From: an uncultured Oscillospiraceae bacterium
GTDB lineage: Bacteria; Bacillota; Clostridia; Oscillospirales; Oscillospiraceae
Reading direction: 5' to 3'
NCBI GenBank assembly: GCA_947624985.1
Contig: CANQMO010000021.1
Coordinates: forward strand, 1 to 46,770
DNA: 46,770 nucleotides
This document shows positions 40,458 to 46,770 of the stretch, in pieces (position 1 is the first letter of the stretch; the number at the start of each line of letters is the position of its first letter). Position numbers and translations under genes: made by a program. The notes beneath the pieces are model-generated. The model was not told the origin of the DNA. It did no database searches and was given only the letters and a program-made list of their open reading frames with translations.

Positions 40458-40784
40458 TCACCGCAGGGGGATGACGGACACGTCCGGCATCAGGTTGGAG
40501 CCGATGACCTCATAGGACACCACATATTTTTCCCGGTCATAGGTAAGGCCGTAGTGGTCCTCCAGATAGGTCAGGCTGTCCGGATAAAAGCCCTCCAGAG
40601 CATAGCAGTGGACGGCGCTTTGAACGATGGAGTTTTCCAGCCCCTCGGCCTCCTGCCGGGCGGTGACGCCGGACAGACTGTTCAGCCCCGCCAGAAACAG
40701 CGCCAGCACCAGCAGGAAGAACACTGCCGGAGCGAGCCGCCCCAATGCCCGGAAGCGGGATGGGGCCTTTTGAAATCGGTTCAT
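40458..40784 (-). CDS. Small single-helix pilus-operon protein
   Basis: A 108-residue protein with a basic N-terminus, one helix (~18-38: APAVFFLLVLALFLAGLNSL) and a short outside part containing LENSIVQSAVHCYALEGFYP, which resembles pseudopilin sequence (helix followed by C/A-x-x-x-G-x-Y-P). It lies 15 bp after the PilC-like gene. Possibly the major or a minor pilin, although it lacks a canonical prepilin site. Confidence 0.7.
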   Translation of the reverse strand: MNRFQKAPSRFRALGRLAPAVFFLLVLALFLAGLNSLSGVTARQEAEGLENSIVQSAVHCYALEGFYPDSLTYLEDHYGLTYDREKYVVSYEVIGSNLMPDVSVIPLR

Positions 40785-40799
40785 AGGCCGCCCCTCCCG

Positions 40800-41837
40800 T
40801 CAGCCGATGTTGCTCATGATCCCCATCAGGGGGAGCATGACGCTCAGAAGGATCATGCCCACCGCCACCGACAGCACCGCCACCAGGGTGGGCTCCAGCT
40901 TGGCGACGGCGCCGGCCATATCCTGCTCGATCTCGCCGTCAAGCTCCTCGGCGATCTGGCGCATTACCTCGTCCACGGCGCCGGTCCGGACGCCGATACC
41001 GATCATGCGGGCGTAAACGCCGGTGAACATCTGCGTCTGAACGATGGCGTCGGAAAGGCTGCCGCCCTCGGCCACCGTCTGCCGGATGGCCTGCACCTTT
41101 TGCCCCACGGTGGGGTGCTCCACCAGCCGGGAGACGGTGTCCAGGCTCTCGTCGATGTTCAGCCCGCTGCTCAAGGCCAGGTGCATCCCGCTGGCGAAGC
41201 GGGCGCAGGCGATCTTTTCCGCCAGCTTCCGCGTGCCGAAAAACCGGGTGGCGAAGCCCCGCAGGTTCTGCCGGCCCTTCCGGGAGACCAGAAAATACGC
41301 GCACACCGCCGCCAGGACCACCGCCGCGACGATGAACACCACGCTGTACCGGCTCATGGCCTGCCCCATCCGCAGCACCGCGCCGGAGACGCCTGTGAGC
41401 CCGGCGCCAAGCTGGCGGAACACCTGGTCGAACACAGGCAGCACCTTGACGACCAGCACCAGCATGACCACTACCATCATACCCAGCATGACCAGCGGAT
41501 AGGTCACGGCGCTCCGAATGCTCCTGGCCAGGGCGTCCTCCCGCCGGTAATAGGCGGCCAGAGACCCCATCACGTCGTCCAGCCGGCCGGACTGGTCGCC
41601 CAGCCGGACCATGCTGCACATATACGCCGGGAAACACCCGGCGGCCTCCGCGGCCTCATGGAAGCTGTCGCCGGTCTCCATATGTCCGATCATGCCCTCC
41701 AGCAGCTTTCGCCCGTCACCGGCGGGGGCGTCCTCGCTCATGATATGCAGGCCCTCCAGCGTGGAGATACCGGAGCGGAGGATCATGGCCAGCTGGCCGC
41801 AGAAAAAGGCCAGCTCCGCGTTGGACAGGGGTTTCAT
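40800..41837 (-). CDS. PilC/GspF-type inner-membrane platform protein
   Basis: A 345-residue protein with two copies of the T2SSF domain: FCGQLAMILRSGISTLEGLH (N-terminal copy) and CARFASGMHLALSSGLNIDE (second copy), each followed by conserved helices, and three membrane helices. It anchors the pilus ATPase and passes force to pilins. ATG 41837 has AAAGGAG upstream. It lies 13 bp after the transglutaminase-like gene. Length is slightly shorter than usual PilC (~400). Confidence 0.92.
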   Translation of the reverse strand: MKPLSNAELAFFCGQLAMILRSGISTLEGLHIMSEDAPAGDGRKLLEGMIGHMETGDSFHEAAEAAGCFPAYMCSMVRLGDQSGRLDDVMGSLAAYYRREDALARSIRSAVTYPLVMLGMMVVVMLVLVVKVLPVFDQVFRQLGAGLTGVSGAVLRMGQAMSRYSVVFIVAAVVLAAVCAYFLVSRKGRQNLRGFATRFFGTRKLAEKIACARFASGMHLALSSGLNIDESLDTVSRLVEHPTVGQKVQAIRQTVAEGGSLSDAIVQTQMFTGVYARMIGIGVRTGAVDEVMRQIAEELDGEIEQDMAGAVAKLEPTLVAVLSVAVGMILLSVMLPLMGIMSNIG

Positions 41838-41850
41838 AATGAGGCTCCTT

Positions 41851-42738
41851 TCAGTGGAGGTATTGGACGACGTAGTTGGACCCGTCGCCGATATATTCCA
41901 ATATGGCGCTGCTGCTGTCCGCGTTGGAGGCGAAGGTGGGGTCCATACGGGTCCAGTCGTTGCCGGAAAATTCGATGAGCTTGTCGATCCAGCCCGCCTC
42001 GGGGATATACACGCTGATCCAGCTGTGGTAGATACTGCCGGAATAGCCGATCTCCAGCCGGGTGGGGATATGCTGGGAGCGGAGCATGGCGGCGGTAAGG
42101 GCGGCGTAGTCGAAGCAGATACCCGTGCCGGTGGCCAGGGTATCGTCCACGGTGGGCAGGTATCCGGCCCGGACGGTGGCGGCCTTCTCGTCGTCATAGG
42201 TCACGTTCTCGATCACGAAGTGGTATATCCGCTCCACCGCGTCCAGATCGTCCGCCGCGCCGGAGACGGTCTGCGCGGCGGTCTGCACGGCCTGGCTGTC
42301 GCCGCTGAAAAGCACATACTGGTTGGGGTAGAGGTAGGGCAGCAATTCGTTTTCCAGCGCCGCGTCCAGCGACTGCTTGAAAAGCGTGGCGTAGGTGCTG
42401 CCCTCCACGTTCTCATACCCGTCCACGGCATAGGTCCCGCTGCCGGCGGTGAGGGGCAGGGGGATGAAGTCCTCCGACGGCGGCAGGAAGTATTTATAGG
42501 TGACCGCGTCCGGGCCGGTGAGCTGGACGACGGCCTTGGCGGCGGCGCCGCTGTACCGGGCCATCACATAGCCCTGCCCGGCGTTGGACACGTCCACCAC
42601 CAGCGGCTCTTCGCCCAGCACGACGCTGCCGGGGGCCTGGGGGAGATAGTCGCCGTCCGCCAGGGCGGTCACGCCGCCGGCCAGGGACAAAAGCCCCGCC
42701 AGCACGCATATCAGTATGGTTTTCATCGCGTTGCGCAT
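41851..42738 (-). CDS. Secreted transglutaminase-like protein inside the pilus operon
   Basis: A 295-residue protein with a signal peptide (MKTILICVLAGLLSLAGGV after a four-residue lead), a ~130-residue beta-rich N-domain, and a transglutaminase-like core with Cys208 (TGICFDYAAL), His238 (IYHSWISVY) and an Asp in RMDPTFA (about 264). The triad is complete. It may crosslink or cleave pilin or surface proteins. It lies between the ECF sigma gene (20 bp) and pilC (13 bp), so it is clearly part of the operon. Confidence 0.88.
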   Translation of the reverse strand: MRNAMKTILICVLAGLLSLAGGVTALADGDYLPQAPGSVVLGEEPLVVDVSNAGQGYVMARYSGAAAKAVVQLTGPDAVTYKYFLPPSEDFIPLPLTAGSGTYAVDGYENVEGSTYATLFKQSLDAALENELLPYLYPNQYVLFSGDSQAVQTAAQTVSGAADDLDAVERIYHFVIENVTYDDEKAATVRAGYLPTVDDTLATGTGICFDYAALTAAMLRSQHIPTRLEIGYSGSIYHSWISVYIPEAGWIDKLIEFSGNDWTRMDPTFASNADSSSAILEYIGDGSNYVVQYLH

Positions 42739-42758
42739 GGGGAATGACGCCTCCGCTC

Positions 42759-43319
42759 TCAGTTGACGAACTCGCGCTGCAGGGCGGCCCGGGCCATGTT
42801 TATGTACCGCTTCACGGACGCGGGGCTCACGCCCATGGACCCGGCGATCTCCTCCAGCTTCATGCCGAACTCATACCGCAGGGTGAAGGCCTGCTGCACC
42901 TTCACGGGCAGCCGGGACAGAATGCCCATCACCCGCTCCCAGGTGTCCCGGTCATAGACCTGGCGCAGGGAGAGGTCCGCGCTCTGGGGCGGGAGGGTAT
43001 TGTCCGACAGGTCCACTGTCCGCTCCCGCCGGGGCAGGTCCCGCCGGAGCATATCGCAGCAGACGTGGTAGGCGATCTGCCGCATCCAGGGCACCAGCAG
43101 CCGGTCCAGCCGCAGGCTGCCGATGTTCTCATACACGGACATATAGATCTCCTGAAGGGCGTCATGGACGTCGTCCGGGTCGTGCAGCAGGGAGCGGACG
43201 CGGCGGTACATGGTGTCGTACGTCGCGCCGTAAAGCTCCGCAAAGGCGTCGGAGTCGCCTTCCCGGATACGGCTGGCAAGTAAACTATAATACTGTTGGT
43301 CAAAACTGCTGTTCGCCAT
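42759..43319 (-). CDS. ECF-type sigma factor of the pilus operon
   Basis: A 186-residue sigma-70 protein with region 2 (LHDPDDVHDALQEIYMSVYE, then LVPWMRQIAYHVCCDMLRR) and region 4 (LSRLPVKVQQAFTLRYEFGM, then LEEIAGSMGVSPASVKRYINMARAALQ). There is no region 3. The GAGG/AAGG region before ATG 43319 is a modest ribosome site. It sits 64 bp after a single-pass membrane protein gene and 20 bp before the transglutaminase-like gene. It probably controls this operon and perhaps the divergent adhesin. Confidence 0.9.
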   Translation of the reverse strand: MANSSFDQQYYSLLASRIREGDSDAFAELYGATYDTMYRRVRSLLHDPDDVHDALQEIYMSVYENIGSLRLDRLLVPWMRQIAYHVCCDMLRRDLPRRERTVDLSDNTLPPQSADLSLRQVYDRDTWERVMGILSRLPVKVQQAFTLRYEFGMKLEEIAGSMGVSPASVKRYINMARAALQREFVN

Positions 43320-43383
43320 TCGCCTTACCTCATACCATCGTATGCCCGTCTAAGCGGTCACGGGGAAAAAGCAGCGCAGGGGT

Positions 43384-44097
43384 TCAGTTTTCCTCAGTCA
43401 GTTGCAGCAGCACGGTCAGGGGATTGCCGCTGTTGTCGGCCACGGACACCCGGGCCGGCGCGTCGGGGAAGGGGAAGCGGATAAAGCCCTCCGCCTCGTT
43501 GACGTCCAGACCGTCCAGAGCGCGGCCCGTGGCCGCGTCGGACACCTTCACGGAACCCCAGTCCACCCCGGAGCCGTCATCCGCAAGGTAAATGTACATC
43601 TCGCCGTCGCGCAGCTCGTCCTCACGCACGGTGGGGGGCTCGGCGTCCACGGCGGTGATGTTCAGCGTGGTCTCCGTGACCTGGCCGAAAAAGGTCCGGG
43701 CCGACAGCGTCAGCGTCCCATTTTTCGGCGCCTCCACCCGGTAGGAGCCGGGAGAGAGGGTCTCGGTCCGCACCGGCGCGCCGGCCATCTCCGCCGATAC
43801 GCTGTCCAGCAGCACGGCCTTGCTCACGGAGAAATCCACCGTCACGCCGCCGTCCGCCGCCACGGCCTCCACCTTCTTGAAGGAGACCGGGGAGAACAGC
43901 CACGCCCCCACGCCCAGCGCCACCAGCACCGCCAGCAGCTTGGGCAGAAGATACTTTCTCCACGCCTCGGCCCGGTTTTTCATAGCCGGCGCCTGGCTCT
44001 GCATGCCCAGCTTCGGCATCAGCTCCCGCAGCAGTGCCTCCCGTTCCTCTTCGGGAGAGGGAACACGTTCATTTTGAATATTTTCATTTATATTCAT
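43384..44097 (-). CDS. Single-pass membrane protein, candidate anti-sigma factor
   Basis: A 237-residue protein. Residues 1-~50 are cytoplasmic and acidic/helical (SPEEEREALLRELMPKLGMQ); one helix spans ~51-70 (LPKLLAVLVALGVGAWLF), and ~165 outside residues look like one or two Ig-like beta domains. This topology, in the same operon as an ECF sigma factor, fits a transmembrane anti-sigma factor that senses an outside signal. No zinc motif is visible. It precedes rather than follows the sigma gene. The ribosome site AAGGAG is inside a hairpin. Confidence 0.75.
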   Translation of the reverse strand: MNINENIQNERVPSPEEEREALLRELMPKLGMQSQAPAMKNRAEAWRKYLLPKLLAVLVALGVGAWLFSPVSFKKVEAVAADGGVTVDFSVSKAVLLDSVSAEMAGAPVRTETLSPGSYRVEAPKNGTLTLSARTFFGQVTETTLNITAVDAEPPTVREDELRDGEMYIYLADDGSGVDWGSVKVSDAATGRALDGLDVNEAEGFIRFPFPDAPARVSVADNSGNPLTVLLQLTEEN

Positions 44098-44101
44098 ACG
44101 A

Positions 44102-44123
44102 AATCCACTCCTTTCGGAGGATT
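44102..44123 (-). promoter_or_regulatory. Hairpin covering the ribosome site of the operon's first gene
   Basis: On the minus strand AATCCTCC pairs with GGAGTGGATT (2-nt bulge) around a GAAA tetraloop. The Shine-Dalgarno GGAG lies in the stem, ~10 nt before the ATG. It could limit translation of the first operon gene. Confidence 0.4.
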
Positions 44124-44615
44124 TTTCATTGCTTTTATCGCATATTCAATCCCGGAAAATAACGAATATTAAACCAAAAACAGTAGAATAATGACGGAAT
44201 ACAAATGAATATATTGAATATCCCCGAAATATCCCTCGAAGACCGCGCCTGTGTCTCCCGGCGGGATCTGCGGAAGGTCCGCCGGTGCGAACAGCAGGGG
44301 CCAGCATAAGTAGTATTATATAGAAAACACGCCGTTTTTCAAGCGAAACCGTAAAAAATGCGCGAAATTAACCGGAAAGGGATATTTTGGTGCCGTCCGG
44401 GAGTCCAAAAAGGGGATAAGGAAGATTTTTTTGGGATTTTTTCAATTTTTTTCAAAAAAAGTGGTCCGTTTTGCCCCCCTTCTTACGTCCTTATATATAG
44501 ACGGATAATTATATATATGTATGTCGTCATCGCCGATCCCCCCGGAGGGGAAGGTAAATCCTTACATTATATTTAATGCACCGGAACGGTCTATCAGCAA
44601 GAGGAGGTACATAAA
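44124..44615. other. AT-rich divergent promoter region between pilus operon and adhesin
   Basis: No gene is supported. The region is markedly AT-rich compared with both sides and should hold both divergent promoters. The stretch at 44459-44515 (pyrimidine-rich CCCCCCTTCTTACGTCC followed by TTATATATAG) may be the adhesin promoter, perhaps ECF-dependent through its CGTC-type -10, but no firm -35 is seen. A 72-codon frame at 44358 is likely chance. Confidence 0.45.
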
Positions 44616-46770
44616 ATGAAGACTTCCAAGAGATTTTTGGCCCTGTTCCTGGCTTTTCTCATGGCGTTCAGCAGCTTTCCCACTGTTGTTATCGCCGCTG
44701 AGGAAGGCATGACGGAGCCCAAGGAGACGCAGACCCAGTCCGAGCCCGCGCCGGAACCCACGGCGGAGCCCGCGCCGGAGCCTGCGGCGCAACCCACAGC
44801 GGAACCGACACCGGTCCCGACGGAGGAGCCTGCCCCCACGGCGGCGCCCACGCCGGAGCCTGTAGCCGCACCTACCGAGGTCCCGGCCCCCACGGAGGCT
44901 CCTGCCCCCACGGCGGCGCCCGAACAGGGTGGAAATGAAAATCTGAATGAATATTCATCCACCCCTGTCCCCCAGTCCAACGGCGGGATGGAGCAGCCCG
45001 GTATCGAGGGCAACACCCTCCTCCAGCTTGTTTTTGAACTGACTGTGGATGGCGTGAAGCAGGCGCCCATCCCCGTGCAGATCGACCCGGCCACCGCCGG
45101 CGGCCCGGTGACCCTGTCCGGCGACATCAAGACCCGCGTGGAGCAGCTGATCGCCGCCGGCTACGAGCTGACCTGGTATAAGGACGCGGGCCACAGCGTC
45201 AAGGTGGAGAAACTGGAAGACCTCACCGTCACCGGCGAGGCCAATCAGCGTATCTACGGCGCGGCGGAAAAGCCCGCCCCGGAGACCACCCCCGAGCCGG
45301 AAGTTACCGAAGTACCTGAAAACGACGTGACCACTTACAGCGTTACCTATAGCAGTGGCACCCAGACTGGCGCCACCAATATACCGGAGACCGGCTCCGT
45401 GGCCGAGGGCGAGACCTATACCATCCCGGACACGACGCCGACTGTCGACGGCTATATCTTCACCGGCTGGCAGGACGGCGAGGGCCATACCTATCAGCCC
45501 AACGGAACCATTGAGAGTGTCTCCGGCGACATCACGCTGACGGCCCAGTGGAAGGAGATCATCTCCGTTACCATCAGCATCATCGGCAAGACGGTTGCAA
45601 TGCCCTACAAGGGCGAGAAATACGCTCCGAACGATGTGGCGGGCCTGTACACCTATGAGATAACCGGCGCAACGGAGACCGGCCTGGGCGTTGAGCTTGA
45701 CAGTTCCGCCGCTTTCACAGGCGACGCCGTTAATGTGGGCGATTATTCGATCACCCTGACGAATGATAGCTTTAAGGTCACCGGTAATGGCGGCACATAT
45801 AACCCCACCGTCACTTACACCGGCGACGCAAAGTTGACCATCACGCCGAAGACGCTGAACGCCACGGTCACGGGCAATACCGCGAGCGCGGAGTATGACG
45901 GCAAGGCCCATGAGGCGGAGGGCTTCACGTTTGATACCAGCGACATCGTTAAGAGCGATGACGTTAAAGTGACGCTGGTGTCGGGCAAGAGCGCCAAGGC
46001 CAGCCAGACCGACGCGGGCACGGCGAAGATGAATCTGACAAAGGAGGACTTCGAGCTCACCGGCGAGAAGGCGGACAACTACACCCTGACGGTGACGAAG
46101 GTCACCGACGGCCAAGTGGAAGTCACGAAGAAAGCGGCCAGCGTGACGTCCGCCAGCGCCGAGAAGGAATACGACGGCAAGCCTCTGACGGATCCCACGG
46201 TCACCTGCGAAGGTTTCGTGGACGGCCAGGGCGTGACCTATGAGGTCACCGGCAGCCAGACCGTGGTAGGCTCCAGCAACAACACCTTTGAGTATGCGGC
46301 GAAGGATGGCACGAAGCTGGACAACTACACGATCACTAAGACCGAGGGCACGCTGGAGGTCAAAGACCGGACGGAGAAGTTCCAGATCACCATGGAGCCC
46401 AATGGTGGCACATACACCTATGACGGTGAGGAACACAGCGTGAACGGCTTTAAAGCCACTACGTTCCCCATTGGCGAAGGGGATAATCAGTTCGAGGTTA
46501 CCGTGGAAGGCGCGAGCGCCAGCGCGACGGGCACCGAGGCGGGGACCTATCCTGTGACCACCGTTGTTACCGGTGTCACGGTGAAGGACGAAAACGAAAA
46601 CGACGTGACTGCTCAGTTCACAGTGACTGCCGGCACGGCCAACCTGGTCATTAACAAGAAGACGCTGAGCGCCACGGTCACGGGCAATACTGTGAGCGCG
46701 GAGTATGACGGCAAGGCCCATGAGGCGGAGGGCTTCACGTTTGATACCAGCGACATCGTTAAGAGCGATG
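44616..46770 (+). CDS. Large secreted repeat protein (adhesin-like), incomplete at the window end
   Basis: At least 718 residues, open to the right edge. ATG 44616 has GAGGAGGT 6 bp upstream. Residues 1-28 are a signal peptide (MKTSKRFLALFLAFLMAFSS). Residues ~30-110 are a Pro/Glu/Thr/Ala stalk (repeats such as EPAPEPTAEP). At ~255-310 is an InlB B-repeat-like unit ending GYIFTGWQDG..TLTAQW. From ~310 on are MBG-type Ig-like repeats (VTGNTASAEYDGKAHEAEGF and relatives). Such proteins are usually wall- or surface-bound; the anchor would be beyond the window. It is divergent from the ECF/pilus operon. Confidence 0.9.
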   Translation, partial: MKTSKRFLALFLAFLMAFSSFPTVVIAAEEGMTEPKETQTQSEPAPEPTAEPAPEPAAQPTAEPTPVPTEEPAPTAAPTPEPVAAPTEVPAPTEAPAPTAAPEQGGNENLNEYSSTPVPQSNGGMEQPGIEGNTLLQLVFELTVDGVKQAPIPVQIDPATAGGPVTLSGDIKTRVEQLIAAGYELTWYKDAGHSVKVEKLEDLTVTGEANQRIYGAAEKPAPETTPEPEVTEVPENDVTTYSVTYSSGTQTGATNIPETGSVAEGETYTIPDTTPTVDGYIFTGWQDGEGHTYQPNGTIESVSGDITLTAQWKEIISVTISIIGKTVAMPYKGEKYAPNDVAGLYTYEITGATETGLGVELDSSAAFTGDAVNVGDYSITLTNDSFKVTGNGGTYNPTVTYTGDAKLTITPKTLNATVTGNTASAEYDGKAHEAEGFTFDTSDIVKSDDVKVTLVSGKSAKASQTDAGTAKMNLTKEDFELTGEKADNYTLTVTKVTDGQVEVTKKAASVTSASAEKEYDGKPLTDPTVTCEGFVDGQGVTYEVTGSQTVVGSSNNTFEYAAKDGTKLDNYTITKTEGTLEVKDRTEKFQITMEPNGGTYTYDGEEHSVNGFKATTFPIGEGDNQFEVTVEGASASATGTEAGTYPVTTVVTGVTVKDENENDVTAQFTVTAGTANLVINKKTLSATVTGNTVSAEYDGKAHEAEGFTFDTSDIVKSD
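45851..46770 (+). repeat. 810-bp internal super-repeat in the adhesin gene
   Basis: The ~110 bp from 45851 recur from 46661 with only about three base changes, a step of exactly 810 bp (270 codons). The second copy runs into the window edge. Near identity implies recent duplication or gene conversion. Confidence 0.85.

Noticed and set aside
44358-44576. A 72-codon plus-strand frame before the adhesin gene.
   Set aside because: It lies in the AT-rich promoter region, lacks a ribosome site and has no domain-like sequence.

Overview
The window looks like chromosomal DNA of a GC-rich, spore-forming Clostridia (Oscillospiraceae-like gut anaerobe). The evidence is the forespore sigma factor SigG, an alpha/beta-type small acid-soluble spore protein, AGGAGG-type ribosome sites, and the gene families present (DUF4358, DUF4860-like, B12-dependent methionine synthase activation domain). 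The assignment is inferred from gene content only.

Region 1 (1-~5,650) is accessory and looks like the end of an integrated mobile element. It has small element-type proteins on the minus strand, a structured non-coding stretch with 78-bp hairpin repeats and three adjacent perfect hairpins, an ECF sigma / membrane protein / ABC transporter cassette, a small protein, an XRE regulator and a non-coding array of ~175-bp tandem repeats. Region 2 (5,767-18,077) is core-like: a MATE exporter, a GH36 alpha-galactosidase, a cysteine hydrolase, a flavodoxin-fold reductase, a ClC channel, a glyoxalase-like protein, an ATP-grasp / esterase / peptidase T operon, a radical SAM protein and sigG. A ~190-bp element made almost entirely of hairpins sits inside the ATP-grasp-esterase operon.

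Region 3 (18,130-27,092) is a complete type I-C CRISPR-Cas locus on the minus strand, cas3-cas5c-cas8c-cas7c-cas4-cas1-cas2, followed by a leader and 15 repeats with 14 spacers. It is bracketed by two 43-bp near-identical direct repeats. Region 4 (27,101-36,535) holds a spore protein, a membrane-anchored polysaccharide deacetylase, an aromatic-acid-exporter-like domain fused to a HAD domain that has lost its catalytic aspartates, a methionine synthase activation protein, and a reading frame that joins the homocysteine methyltransferase domain of MetH to the C-terminal part of a PcrA/UvrD helicase. It also has a secreted transglutaminase-like protein and an internally deleted sodium-symporter pseudogene.

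Region 5 (36,618-44,097) is one long minus-strand operon: membrane protein with extracytoplasmic Ig-like part, ECF sigma factor, secreted transglutaminase-like protein, PilC/GspF-type platform, four small pilin-like or minor membrane proteins, PilT-type ATPase, and BrnQ. Transcribed away from it (44,616 to the window end) is a large secreted repeat protein with a signal peptide, a Pro/Glu/Thr-rich stalk, an InlB-type B repeat and MBG-like repeats. The best candidates for undescribed biology are this ECF-linked minimal pilus operon with its divergent adhesin, the multi-hairpin element at 14,003-14,194, and the MetH-PcrA chimera. The chimera and the symporter deletion need an assembly check first.
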